Assembly (NCBI GenBank): GCA_973895155.1
Contig: OZ316892.1
Location: 29,822,001-29,886,000, forward strand
DNA length: 64,000 nucleotides
Source of the DNA: Marsupella aquatica
Lineage: Eukaryota; Marchantiophyta
Direction of reading: 5' to 3'
The stretch's first letter is position 1. The number at the start of each line of letters is the position of its first letter. Position numbers and translations under genes: made by a program. This document shows, piece by piece, positions 44,713 through 57,490 of this stretch. Below the pieces are notes generated by a model, which saw nothing but the letters and a program-made list of their open reading frames with translations, was not told the origin of the DNA and did not search any database.

Positions 44713-45172
44713 TCATTCTGCCTTCATGGCAGACAATCTACAACTATAATAAGGGATCCCGCCTTTTTTCGCTTTTTGTGACCATACAAAAAAGCTTTTG
44801 GGCAGGAAAGATCCATAGCCTTTGGATTTGATTAGCTGTTTTTGCTCACCATTGATGAGAGAAATGTACACCCCTATCACGTATTTGCTTCCCGCTGTCC
44901 CGTAATGCCTTCGGCCAAACCCTATGGGCCTGCCCTCCTTGCACAGTGCAAAGCACTCGCATAGGACGTACTTGTATATCATAAAAACATACCATGGCCT
45001 TGGGGTCTGAAGTGTATCCAACTGGGTCATAATCAGTATAAGTATAGCTACTAGTGATGCCATACTTTTCCAACTGATAAACTTTCTTTGCCGATGAACC
45101 AATCTGGAAAGCACGGTTACTACGGACTTTAACTCGTTTTGGTGGTGTGCCTAAAGACACCAGGTCCATCAT
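44713..45172 (-). pseudogene. Frameshifted orphan ORF, function unknown
   Basis: Two overlapping minus-strand frames look like one protein broken by a frameshift near 44,985. The upstream frame (45,172 down, MMDLVSLGTPPKRVKVRSNR ... YTYTDYDPVGYTSDPKA) runs into nonsense, while the other frame continues with YVFMIYKYVLCECFALCKEG, GSKYVIGVYISLING and IPYYSCRLSAMKAE to a stop. Composition is protein-like (mixed Tyr, Lys, Gly) and codon use is less AT-rich than its surroundings. I do not recognise the family. A very short intron is unlikely because only about 20 bases would be removed. Confidence 0.4.
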
Positions 45173-48100
45173 CCATCATGAATGTCTAGATCTTTTCAAG
45201 TTAGGCATCAGGATTGTTACAGATGTGTGAATAGCAATCAACCCCACCGAAAAAAAATTTATTTCACTAAGACCTCCAAATTGAAGTATGATAACACACA
45301 TATTAATGAATTAGAGGTTTTGTTTCAATTCTATACTTCAATGTATCGAACATGATGACAAATAGTGTTTCTGCACCAAAAAAATATTTTGAATCAACAG
45401 TCACCAACATGATAAAAAACATTGAGCATTTCAAATTTTGATCCATATGAGAACTATTTGTTTGGCAAAACGTGCACCATCATAATTGTGCACAACTTTA
45501 TAATTTGGATAACTTCAAGAGATAACCATTTTCCAAGTTCAACAATTGATGGCCATACAATTTAATATCTCTAATATATCAGTCTGCAAATCCAAACATT
45601 TATCTTAGTGAAAAAATCTCAATATCGTAGTTATTTTTATATCATGTTGACATACGCCAAACTAAAATATAATGAAGGGATAGACTCTATATCAGTGTAA
45701 TATGGCACAACTTGAACAGACTGGATTGAGATTTACCAATTGATAGCTATATATATTATAAATATCTTCTAGTTGTGAGTTTAAATTAAACACTTGTGGA
45801 CAACGCTATTAACTATTGTATAAGGTAACAATATATCCAAGTAGTCTTGGTTGCAGCTAGAAAAAAGTAAGATTGAGGGTTTTTACCATGACAGCAAACA
45901 TATTTATTGTTACGAGCAAAAACAATCCTGTTACAAGCAAAAACTTACTGTTACGAGCAAAATAGACAATCTAAAAATGTGTCATTAAAAGTCATAATCT
46001 TCAAAATAATTTAAAACACGACAATTTTTTGCTAGTGTAAGGCAATACTATTACTAGCTCTAGGCGCTAGCCAAGAAATATTGACTCTACAAACAAACAA
46101 ACAAATTCCCCAAAAAACACAATTCCAACAAAATGTGTCTATGGTTGATTTTGTCTGGGTATCTGCAATATATACTGACTCCCTTCATAGAGAACATGAT
46201 ATCTAACATGATTGATCTCTTCTTTAGAGATCGAAGACATCGTATCTACTTTGATTTGTGCTTTCATAGCAGACATCATGTCATTAAAAAGTATCATTGT
46301 TTATGAATTTGGATTGCGTCCAATAGTGTTACTAATTATTCACTATTCTATGATTCTTAAGTAGGTTCATATCTAATTTCCCCTAGGGAATCACTCGTCG
46401 GATTCTTAGAACCACGTGCGTACAAATGAAGGGTATTTAAAATCCTGCCAAATTAATAATTATAATCACAAATTTGTAATGAAGATGATTTTTTTATTTG
46501 ATCCAAAATATTATTTTTATTTCTATGCAAGGATATTACCACATAATGTATGCCACGTGTGACCAGTGGATTGGTCCACTTGTCACTTGCTTAGTGTAGG
46601 TCATGTATTAACTTTTTAATTTTTTGCAATAGTATTGGCGGTTAAAAAAAAACTTGATATGTGCACTTGATCATGTCTTAGTACTCTATACATGATATTT
46701 TATAAAGACACAATGGGGTTTTGCAATGAGTTTCCAAAGTACTTATAAATGACTCAAAGGTGTTTTCAATATATTGAAAATTATTTATTATATTTTTCAA
46801 AGGTTTTCTAAATTTTCCATATGAAAATCAATAAGGGGTATGTAACATGTAAGTGTTCACAAGGGTATTAGGAGTTTTAGTCCAAGTGATTCTCCAGGAA
46901 TAATTTCACATGAATGATGATCTAAATAATCCTCTACTCAGCACTTGTGCCTTCAATTTTGACTCTGCATATGGAGTAACTTGAGGGTATCCCCTCATAT
47001 TGTAGAAATTCTAGTGGAGAGTATTATACCCACTAAGCACTTGCAAGAATATTGTACTGATAGGAAACAATAGAAGTCTCAGTATGTAGAAAAAGATAAG
47101 GTCCACACGAGTCACCAAGACTCACATAGATAGTAAATGTCAAGTACCAAGAGTGCTACAAATGCCTACACTAAACTTGTTGTAATTAATTGCGTACGGG
47201 TCTGTTTCTAAATTAACACCAAACTTTGAAGCAAGATGCAAGAAATTAAGAAATGATGAGACCCATAGATCAGATCTTTGTGGGTCTCAGATTTCTAACT
47301 TACAATATAATTTGGAAAACCCATGATAGCCCATAGATTTGCAATGTACCCAAATGTGTCAAAATTCTTTGCCGGCATGTATTCTGGTAAATAATGCCAG
47401 CTTTTCCAGCTCAATCATGTAAATTAGGCTCATTCTAAAATGGACTAGAAGTAACCATGAAAACATGGCAAATTACATACAACTTTACAAATTGATGCTA
47501 GAATGATAGTGTTTGCAACAACAAGTTTTGTTATGTTTTGTAAGGGGTTCAGCTAGAAGAAAGCTAGTAGCATCATGTGCAATCCAAAATAGATAATTCT
47601 AATATCTTGACCTAAGGTCTGTAAAACATAGAATGTAAAATAATGTGTTTTGAACACAAACTTAAATGAATTAAATATTGTGTACCTTTAAAAAATTAAA
47701 TCAATTATTCAAAATATTTTTCATGGATATTTCTTAATTAACAATAGGATATTGGGGGTGAAAGAAGAAGTCTCCACTAACTTCTCGAGCACTGATTAGA
47801 TCTTCTTGCCCACAACAAGGTTTGGAGCTTTTTGTTCAATAGAACTTCAGTTGGCTCACTCAACAATGTGGAGACGGACTCTAGGCGCAAATGCTTGTTA
47901 GGATTTACTCTTAGGTCTAGAGTTATGACTGTATCGTAGTTCAGGCTAACCTTAGTCGCAGATTTGGTTAGGTTAGTCACATTGTTGTGCACACTCTATA
48001 ACCAAGCAGTGTTTGCTTGGAGAGTGGGAACTCAGGCTCATTGTTACGGAGCTAGTTGAGAGATAGAGAGAGCTTGCACTGTGGATGCTTGGTATAGCCG

Positions 48101-48354
48101 GCCTGCCTAGAGTGCAATAAAGCTCATGTGTGTTTCTGTGGACGTAGCCGCATGTGGAGGTGAACCATGTATCTCTCTGTGTCGACTCTCATGCGTTGGA
48201 TGGTTCATGGGCTTGCTGTTGCAATTGTTGTCTATGCTTAACAATGCTACCTTTGAAGATGCTAGACGCATTCTCTGAACAAGTGGGTTTGTTTCTAACC
48301 AAAAGTAAGTGTCCATCTGAAGGAAAGAGACCGAGATAGTAGAGAAGGTGCCAG
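45173..48354. other. AT-rich gene desert
   Basis: About 3.2 kb with no open frame that looks coding. Some words recur (ttacgagcaaaaac at about 45,910-45,950 three times). The stretch 47,770-48,100 is less AT-rich with a 71-codon frame, but nothing recognisable. I see no RNA gene. Confidence 0.45.
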
Positions 48355-48405
48355 CCAAGCCAAGCCAAGCCAAGCCAAGCTAAGCTAAGCTAAGCTAAGC
48401 AAGCC
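48355..48405. repeat. Pentanucleotide microsatellite (aagcc)n(aagct)n
   Basis: There are four to five aagcc/caagc units followed by four aagct units, ending at gcaagccatg. The switch from C to T in adjacent units shows spread of a point mutation by slippage. Confidence 0.9.
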
Positions 48406-51400
48406 ATGGGCTTGCTAATGATTAAATATCAATCTATTCATTAAAAGTGTATTATTATTCAATTTATGAACAATTGGGCAATAGAAAGTGTACTTGGCTT
48501 TCAAAAATTGTACATTTGGGCAAGATATAAAGGTGACCGCCATCAGATGTACCACCATGTTCATCCTTTGTAAATGAACTAGGATGAGAGTCCTTCTAGT
48601 AAAGATCATTTTTGTCCCCTTAAGTTTACAATTAACCATTTTAGTGAAGAGTATTGTACTATAGTGTACCTTTTGGGGTTAAAAAGTGTACATTTAGAGA
48701 CCAAAAAGTGCATGAACATTTAGAGGCCTAAAAGTGAACAAAAGAAAATACACTTTTAATGAATAGGGTGATATTAATACCAATTTTGTTTGACAGGTTT
48801 GACCAATTCTGAATAATTGCACTTGGTATCTTACAAACTTCAATATAGTAAATTAACCCCTTGAGCAAAATTGATGTGTTTTAATTTATGAATTTTGTTT
48901 AATGTCCTTATGGTTTATACTAAAGGACCTCTTCGATCAAGTTTTAGAAAATAATGGCGTATATCGCTATTGTTGCCTTGGATTCTCCAGATCTATTCAT
49001 TTTGGTTGTGCAGGTTGATGAGCATATGTACGTCAAGGCGTGGAACGGAACACCGCAAAATTGAACAACAGCTAGCCAACCTTGCAGTGTAGTCTTGCTT
49101 GGTCTCTTCCTTTCTTTTATTCATATTCTTCACATTAATGGATGCCATTCTAGTCTCCATTTCAGATAATCATACGGTGCTTTGTCGATGGAGTTAGAAC
49201 AGTCCAAATGACCCCCCAAACAATGAAGGCACAAATTTATACACAATAGTTTGGTTGGTTGGATGGTTTTCCTCCTCCCATACTACAATGCTTCTTCACC
49301 TGTGGTGCAATCTGTAAGAAACCGTTGGCTCGGACTAGATAGCAAATGTGAAACATGAGGGAGAACTTGAGACAGAACTCGATCATACACTACATTGACG
49401 AGACACCACGAGTGGAGTAACTCTTGAAGGATCCATAGCATATGAGAATACAATCCTGGGGTCCTTACTTCTTTTCTTCCAACCCATCACCCCACTCATC
49501 ACGTGCAAATAGTATAACTTCTATTGGGTTTAGTGAAAGACTTTTAAATTTTTGTTGAAGAACATTAGGGTTATTGTGATCCAGTTTTGAGAATTATAAG
49601 AATCATAGGGTTTGTTAAAAATAAAATATGGGTTCCAAGAATATTCCATAAGTTAGGGGAAATTTTCCTCAAAAAAACTTTATTGGCTTAAGTTTTAGGG
49701 TGTTTATTCACCAAAAACTTCGCGTGTGATATGGAACACCCCTTGGATTGAGGCCCTTGAGAATACAATCATGTGAAGAATGAGGGAGAGAATGCTCTCC
49801 ATTCAACCTATACCTCTAAGAGGGGTCTGAGATGTGTGGGCCTAAACTAAGTGGATCATATCCTAATCTAACCAAGGGTTAACTAATCATAGTAAAACCA
49901 AACAGCCAGGAACTCAAGTCAATTCTTAGCAGAGTCATGTAAGAAAAAGTTGGTGAAGACACCATAGATGAAGAGATAGGAAGGTTGTTGGGTTCACGCA
50001 ATGTCAACTTTAGGAATTATTGAGGAGGATTGGAAAAAGCAAAGCAAGGAGATCAAGGCAAGGAGGAAGACTATTATTGATATCAATTGGATAGTCAGAC
50101 TCAAGGATGCCATGGAAGAGAAGGAGAGTTGAGAGAAAAAAATGGAACACTCAAAGCAAGCTACTTGGCTGGGTTTAATTCTCTAATTGGAACAATTAGT
50201 GGATTTTATGCACTCTCTTCCCATTTGTCACCTGTCTCTTTGAGGGTTTCACATTCCAAAATAAACAACAGGCAGCAAGCTAGAGGGCGCATGAATAGGA
50301 CATCTTAAATAACCACAAATGGTCACATTTAGCCACGTGTCAACCCAACAAAGGTCAAACAACCCAGTTTTGCTCTGATCTCTTTCTCCTTTGGTCAATC
50401 TCTCCACACAGAGAAGCCAATGGAATAAATTTCTACATGGAAACGCCAATCAAATAGATTTGGTGGCATGCTTGGTGAATGCAATGGCTTTGATGAGAAG
50501 TCAGGATGGGCACCAAGCTGTGGAGAAGAATGTAATGGGCACAACACCTTCTATCATCCCCATTCATGGATCCTAACTTGGCACATGGGCAGTCCACATA
50601 CCCATGCTAAACTCTGGGCTAAACATGAATTAAAGCGTTCAAGTGCATTTGAGTCTTGTGAGATAACTCAAACATGGGCTATACTCTCCTATTTGTTGTT
50701 CTCAACACATAGCTTGATTGGTCCAAAGCTTTTACAAGGATATACAATTATGTATATTGTATAAGCTGGTAACTTTGGCTTTTCCTATCAATTAAGAATA
50801 TAATTAAAAGAACACAAAGATGACCTAAACTTTGGACTTTGGCTTTAGCTTCTCAACTTTGGCTTGACTTTGGCTTGATAATTTTCAACTCACTATCCTG
50901 AAATCAGTTTGAACAGAAACTTTGACCACACATTCCCCTAGGTTTCCGCTTCATGTAAGCAAAATTTCAGCTGATTTGGATAAGCACACAGAGAATGAAA
51001 AATTGTAAGGATTTTGCTTGCTTTGGGCTTAGCCCTCAGCTTAGCTTAGGCTTTGTTTTTGGCTGTATTTAAGCCAAAAGCAAGACTTCAGTGACACTCT
51101 CTCTGGTCCAGTCTCTGGTTATCACTTTTATCACTTCTTTTCTCACTTTTAAACTGCACAATGCCTTGGATGCAATGCAAATCCAGGCTCCTTTGCTTTG
51201 AGGAGCCCTTTTCTCTCAAAATTTAATGAAGTTCTTTCTTGAACAACAAGTCAGTCAGTGGCTCTTTCTTAACTATGGTAAACTCTACATCTACAAAGGT
51301 TAATTAAACTGCCTTCCTAACGTCTAAATGTACCACTAATAAGAGTCAACTAGTTGCTAAAATTTGTCATTAATTCACTTTCTAGTTAATTCTTAACATT
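48406..51400. other. Spacer without recognisable genes
   Basis: Frames up to 98 codons (for example 50,468-50,764) have no protein-like character. A cluster of ctttggctt words lies at 50,820-51,060. Nothing else can be supported. Confidence 0.4.
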
Positions 51401-51419
51401 ACTGTGTTGTTACACTTAG

Positions 51420-52060
51420 TAATGCACAGGGGCCCTGGCCTACCCTTTCAGGCTGTCCTGCCTTTGGGGATCACAGCCCATAAGCCCCTCGAGGGGAGCG
51501 TTACCCACACAAACCCTCCTTGTGCATTGTCATTCATATTTTCATTTGATGTTATTGGCCATAAGCCCCTCACCAGACTGGCCCAGAGATTTGTGATTTA
51601 GACCCGTGTCTCTGGAATGGAACAAACTCCTCCCAAATATCTTATTTTGAAGAGTCACATGGAGCAGGCTGTTCAGGGGTGACGGCCCATAGCGTTCATT
51701 GAAAATAGAAATGAAGACTCACAAGGAGGGTTTATGCTGACTCAGCAACCCCCAGGCTGTCTGGGGGTGATGGTCCATAACCTTCATTGAAAACAGAAAG
51801 GACGACTCACAAAGAGGCCGGGTTTACACTCTGTAACCCACAGGCCCTTGGGGGTGATTGATGGTTGGGAACCTTGAATGAAAATAGAGAGGAAGACCCT
51901 CAAGGAGACCACATTTATGCTCTGTAACACATAAGCTGTTTGGGGGTGCTGGTTATGGCCAGGTTTACACCGTGTAACCCACAGGCTCTTAAGGGGTGAT
52001 CATCCATAACATTCAGTGAAATAGAAAGGAAGACACACAAGGAGATTATGAGGATGGGGA
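51420..52060. repeat. Diverged tandem repeats, ggctgt..gggggtgat..ccataa type
   Basis: A module containing aacccacaggct, ggggtgat..ccataac.ttca and tgaaaatagaaaggaagac..cacaaggag recurs about five times from 51,640 to 52,050 with a period of about 60-110 bp because of internal deletions. A more distant relative lies at 51,440-51,600. Confidence 0.7.
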
Positions 52061-52140
52061 CGTTGTTACAAGTACCTTTCAGGCTGTATCACCTGTATAG
52101 ATCCTTTAGGTCGAATTACATTGTGGTATGTTACATCCTT

Positions 52141-52355
52141 TAGGTGGAATTACACTGGTGTTCTCTCACTATTATGTCGTAGTGGCGCAAAATGCGTTCA
52201 GAAGCATTTGTATTTAGGTGGAATTACACTGGTGTTCTCTCACTATTATGTCGTAGTGGCGTTCAGAAGCATTTGTATTTAGGTGGAATTACACTGGTGT
52301 TCTCTCACTATTATGTCGTAGTGGCGCAAAATGCGTTCAGAAGCATTTGTATGAA
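52141..52355. repeat. Tandem triplication, 65-74 bp unit
   Basis: aggtggaattacactggtgt then tctcactattatgtcgtagt starts at about 52,141, 52,215 and 52,280. The second copy lacks the gcaaaatgc stretch of the first and third. The very low divergence points to recent amplification. A 123-codon frame runs across it but is a by-product of the repeat. Confidence 0.9.
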
Positions 52356-52395
52356 ACCGACGATGTATTCGGTCGAGTTCAGAACATTAGTATGT

Positions 52396-52549
52396 GAACT
52401 CATTTCATCATTCTGCATTCTTAATTTCATTGATACTGCCACAAATGCCCCACATCAAGGTACAGCGAAGTCGAACTCATTTCATCATTCTAGATTTGTA
52501 ATTTCATTGATACAGCCACAAATGCCCCACATCAAGGTACAGCGAAGTC
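52396..52549. repeat. Tandem duplication, 77 bp unit
   Basis: gaactcatttcatcattct followed by a .tttcattgatac.gccaca and atgccccacatcaaggtaca block occurs twice in direct contact, 52,396-52,472 and 52,473-52,549. Confidence 0.9.
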
Positions 52550-52903
52550 GAGGAGTGCAGTAATTGAAGGAGCTTTCAGACAAGTGGAATACAAATGGAT
52601 CAGAAGTGAACGCATTTCATCTAAATTCGAAATTTCAATGGAAGATAGATTCCACGATAAACATCAAATTCTGAGCTCAAGAAAATGAGAGCCGTGCACA
52701 CCCCGGATCAAGCCGGAGACAAAGAATAATGAATAATGTGGGTCAATGAAAAGCTTGACAGTCTTTTATTCTAGAGAGCTTCTATGTATCAGAACTGCAC
52801 TAGTTTTCCTTGGAATGAACTGCACTAGTTTTGATCTCAGTTCAACGATAATGGCGTTTGCGGATGCCGAAAATTTCCCGTCTGCATACAGGCTTCAAAG
52901 GCC

Positions 52904-55209
52904 CTAAGAACATACCGGTGCAGGCTCACCAAGGGCCCTCCACAGAGCAGGGTCGGAAAAGTCTTTAATTGCGAAGGCTACCCCTGCTCCAAGCAGAGCA
53001 GATTCAGGATTGCCACTGATTAGACCCACGACAGCCAATTCTGCACCCACAGCAGCTGCTGTTCCGGAGACTGAGTCCTGTGCATGGAAAATCGAGACGC
53101 GATTAGCTGAAGGTCGGACCGCCCGAGTGAAGTGAAGTGAAGTGAAGTGGGACTCTAAAACGACTGTCAATCTGAACCGAAAATGAATGAATGGAAGAAA
53201 TTCAAGCCCGGCGAGGTCCAATGAGACCAGAAGTGAGTGCCCATAGCAATGGAAGCAGGAAGCAGGCAAAGTGGGACACAGATCCAGAGACAGAAGGGAT
53301 CCTGAATGGCACAAATGCTCTCTACAGTAGTGCCAATTAGTTGATGGCTAAAGTTACCTCGAAGACAACAGCTTCGCTTGCCGAAATTCCGAGGAGCTTG
53401 AGGGCTTTCAGATAGGGATCCGGAAATGGTTTCCCCCGTTCGCACTCGCTACCGATGACAAGATACTCGAAGAAGTCAGACAAACCACAGGAAGCGATCA
53501 TCTGCTCGGCATTGAGGCGGGGTGCGTTTGTTACTGCCGCTCGTCGGAGGTTCTTCTTCTTAATCCACTCACAGAATTGGGCCAAGCCCGGCTTTCCTTC
53601 TAGTTGATCCGCAGCCAATCTGTCAAACATATTATCAGTTCGCGTAAGCGAGTCTCAGAATCATCCTTGGAAATTAAAGCAATTGGATGTTAACTTGTCC
53701 AAGGTTGACAATACTCCGATGCCTAAGGAACTCATTTTCCCTCGTTTTCTAATCTTTACATCACGACGAGATCTCTCTATTCAATTGAAGGAACACAAAG
53801 AGCCAATAAAACCCCTTTGGAATGAAAAGCCAAAGCTAATTATGAGTTCTAATTGTTTTGCTTCACTCTATGTGAGGAAATGATGGATTCATCTGCTGTC
53901 TTCAATACGATGCCTTGCCTTTCCTCAATCCAATATCAAGTAAATTGGCCTCGATTGACCTGAACTAGTCATATCCTGGATCAGTTAGAGAACATATCAA
54001 AACCCGCTCTTCAGTGACAACTCCATTTAGCTAGCGTTGGAAATAGAGAACGAGGGAAGCCAGCTTGTAGCATACTTCCTGAAAAGAACTTCCTTTTCTT
54101 CCAGCCACTTCGTTTGCCTACTTTCCTCCCAATCAGGAAAGAGAAATTGACCAATATCTGCGTTGAATTTGCCACTGATGTGAGCACTAAAGAACTCTTC
54201 TGTTATTGGCTCTCCTCCCATGTACCCTTCCTGCACACCAACTACATAGCTGAATCCTTATATTTCTGCCGATTTGTGAGAATAAACAGACGAACACGAA
54301 AGATTGACCACATGAGCTCTACTGCATGAGAGATGTATCAGACAGACAGAACGCAAATTGATGGAGAAGAAAAAGGAAATTAAGCTAAACCTCTTGAAGC
54401 ATATCTCGGAAGGCCACATAGTGTAGAGGATCTGAATCAGTCAGAGTGCCGTCGATGTCAAATAGTAACGCCTTCACAGTGTTGATTGGTGGGAAAGGGC
54501 GTCCCATAATTCCTAGAGAAGATTCAGAGCGAAGATAACGTGAAGAGATGATTCCAACAACATTCTTTGTCGAACATCAACACCAGATTGAAATCGGGCA
54601 AATTTCCAATTTAATTCTATCAAAAGCCCAGCAAATATAAATCTTCAAACCCTAAGGAAGCTGTCTAAGCTACTGTGACCAATTACTTCACATGAGTGAA
54701 GCTCCGCCTGAGCTACTCCCTTCCCGATACGTCATCTAGTAAGGATAGATCAACACATCTCTGGAAATTCCGTCACAATAACTAACGTCAGGCAAAAATA
54801 AAGACGATTTTCTCAATTCTCTGGTGAATCAAACTGTAGCCTGAAAGTAAGCAGAAAAAATTCCCGCCCTCCCCAAATCTCTTCCCCAATGCTTAACAGG
54901 AGCTATTACATTGGTTGTGAATCAATAGCATCAAAGAAAGTGACACTGCCATTCTTGGGTTCAGTATAGTCATAACCTTTAGTTCGATGATGGGCTTTGG
55001 AATTACACACCAGCTACCTCTGCTGAAAAAGTTGGACCCGCTACAGAAGCGAAGCAGGAGCACACTCGATTCGACTTGTGCTGCAGTTGTACCAAATTGC
55101 CACGGCTACTTCCGCAGTACAAAAGTGAAAAGCTGGGCTGCTTACAAAACGTAGCTGCTGCTGACGATGCACTGGGCAAAACCCAAGTAATTCCTCCTAT
55201 CTGCAACAT
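52904..55209 (-). CDS. SGPP: HAD-superfamily sugar phosphatase (SGPP type), probably plastid-targeted
   Basis: Four exons join in frame: 54507-54391 (within 54512-54391), 54230-54076, 53619-53358 and 53077-52904, all with GT/AG borders, giving 235 residues from MGRPFPPINTVKALLFD. HAD motifs are DIDGTLTDSD (nucleophile D17, acid D19), AAVTNAP, GKPFPDPYLKAL and VVFEDSVSG, with the small alpha-helical cap between. The family dephosphorylates small sugar phosphates with Mg2+; plant SGPP is about 244 residues. A further exon at 55209-55011 (199 bp, donor GTGTGT, acceptor TTCTCTAG before 54512) joins in exact frame to give 303 residues. It encodes MLQIGGITWVLPSASSAAAT and a Ser/Arg-rich stretch of transit-peptide type. 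The intermediate acceptor in front of the internal ATG supports this exon being real. Either start, or both, may be used. Confidence 0.88.
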
Positions 55210-56764
55210 GAACTTGACGTTTTACAAAATTAATGAAGAAAAACGTATCCTCTCTATGTGAAAGACACAGTGACAAAAAGAGAATTCAGATGAACATTTG
55301 GTCACTTGCTTGGGCCGAGAGACGACAATCATGACCTGTGCTAAAGTTTTCTCTCCTCTCTCCATCTGTTCACAAATTCTGCACCAAAAAGAGGCCAAAA
55401 CAGCCTTCTTGACTGATCCTGGTGCTATAGATGTCACCAACCAGATTTTGAGCGCAACTAAAGATGACTAAGACAGGCGCTGAGCTCTCTCTCCCTCTCT
55501 TCTCAACCTCTCCTCCAACTCTCCTTTTCTCAGGATTCTGACTGAGAGCCGCGTGATGTGTCAAGCCTGAGATGATAAATGACCTGCTATAATTTGCAAA
55601 AGACTCCTTTGAGCAGTGGAAAGAAGGGCAGTCATTCAATTATATTGCTCGAAAGCATCCTCCAATTCCTTGTTGCGTGTTAATAATCTGGACAGAGTCA
55701 CCCAATTGTCTCGTCTGAAGTGATGAGGGAAAGGAAAATGCAGAGACAAGAGGAGGGGGTTCACTTGCTCCGAAAATGTACTCTTAGGCCATAGAGAAGG
55801 AATGCTCGGCCGGAAACCCGTGCTACCACGTGATTAATGATGTGCTCGAAATGAAAATTCATGCACTATTGGTACTCCAATAAAGTTCTTCAACTCTCTC
55901 TCTCCCTTCTGAAACACATCTTCCGATTCTCCCTCATATCTTACAATTCCGAACGGAACAGGACTAAGATCTCTCATCTCAGATGATGGGTCTGGAGGGT
56001 GAAAGAAAACGGTGCGAAATCTGATTTAAGAAATACGCTTCAAGCCACCACTTCCCTCCCGAACAGCAAAACAGGGACAAACGACTGGGCGACGAGAAAG
56101 ACGAGACAGTGTCGTTTTTAGAACCTTACTCGAAGCATAGATCGAGCCTGACGAAATCCCGCAGCGGCACCTTCACCCGATTCCCGATTCCCGATTCTAA
56201 TGCTGCTGATTAATACTCCGCATCTGCACCAATGTAATGCACATTCAGCAGAACGGACATTGAACCCGCAATGGAAGGCAACGAATGTGAAAAGCGTCGC
56301 CTGTCACATAACCCAAAGCGATGAAGCACCCTGCTCAGGAAATTGAGCGATGGAATTCCGGACAATTGCAGCTTTATTATGGAGAATCAGCAGCAGGCCG
56401 ACGATCGATGCCGTGCAAGAAAGAGAGAGCAGAGCAGAAATGTGACGTGACTGAAATGGAGAAAGGAATATGCCTCCTTGGAAACAAGACGTATACTCCA
56501 TTTACGGGGGAATGTGAACCTCTGTCCTCCGCACATTAATTTAGTGCTGTTTCTTTGAGACCAGGAATCCAATCTCTGGTTGACACTTGGTGAAACTCTG
56601 GTTGACACTTGGTGCTGTCGAAGAATCAATTAGCCTAGTCATGGCCTTGTCCCTGTACCCTACACTACCGTAGAAGTAACTTGGCTTGTGAGAGACATTT
56701 AATTGATGGACCCCAAATTGAAAAGCATTACTTGATCCAGCCAATGACGGTACTCAAAATATAA

Positions 56765-56950
56765 TGGGGTTTGTTGGGGAGAATACTTTAGTTTAGGGGT
56801 CCATCAAGTAGTCTTTGGTTGGAGAGAAAACTTTGGGTTTGAGGGTCCATCAAGTAGTCTTTGGTTGGAGAGAAAACTTTGGGTTTGAGGGTCCATCAAG
56901 TAGTCTTTGGTTGGGGAGAAAACTTTGGCTTGGGGGTCCATCAAGTAGGC
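56765..56950. repeat. Minisatellite, 46 bp unit, four copies
   Basis: ggtccatcaagtagtctttg then gttgg.gagaaaactttgg starts at 56,798, 56,844, 56,890 and about 56,936; the last two copies vary. One more diverged copy lies at about 57,207. Confidence 0.9.
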
Positions 56951-56959
56951 TCTTGGTTT

Positions 56960-57490
56960 GTGATTGCTAAAAACAACTGGCTTCCATACAAAACCTTGGC
57001 ACCTTGTATCGAGCCAATGAAGATACTTAAAACCTCATGGGGTTGTGATTGCCAAAAGCAACTGGCTTCCATACACAACCGTAACAACTTGTTTCCATAC
57101 ACAACCATGATTGTAACTTGGTTGTGATGGCAAAAAGTTATTTTAACTTGCTTCCTTACAATAGTCTCTAGTTGCGGTTAGTTGGGGAGAAAACTCTGGA
57201 TTGGGGGTCCATCAAGTAGTCTCTGGTTTGTGATTGCGAGAAACAACTTGCTTCCATACACAACCGTGTGATAGCAAAAAGTTATTTTAGCTTGCTTCCA
57301 TACACTACTGTGGTGGGAATTTGGTCCATGATTGAAAAAAAATTATTTTAACTTGCTTCCATTCACAACCGTAGTTAGAACTTGGTTAGTGATCACGAAA
57401 AGGTATTTTCACTTGCTTCCATACACTACACTACTGTAGTAGTAGCTTGGTTTGTGATGGCGAAATGTTATTATACCTTGCTTCCAGACA
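56960..57490. repeat. Diverged repeats of cttgcttccatacacaaccgt
   Basis: The module gtgat.gc.aaaa..tt.ttttaacttgcttccatacac followed by aacc or actac recurs about eight times with irregular spacing of 50-80 bases. It directly follows the 46-bp minisatellite and shares the gtccatcaagtag word with it at 57,207. Confidence 0.65.

Noticed and set aside
48355-48405. Possible CRISPR-like array
   Set aside because: It is a simple pentanucleotide microsatellite with no spacers, in plant nuclear DNA.
52192-52563. 123-codon frame
   Set aside because: It is produced by the repeated 65-74 bp and 77 bp modules; the repeated peptide segments change phase between copies.
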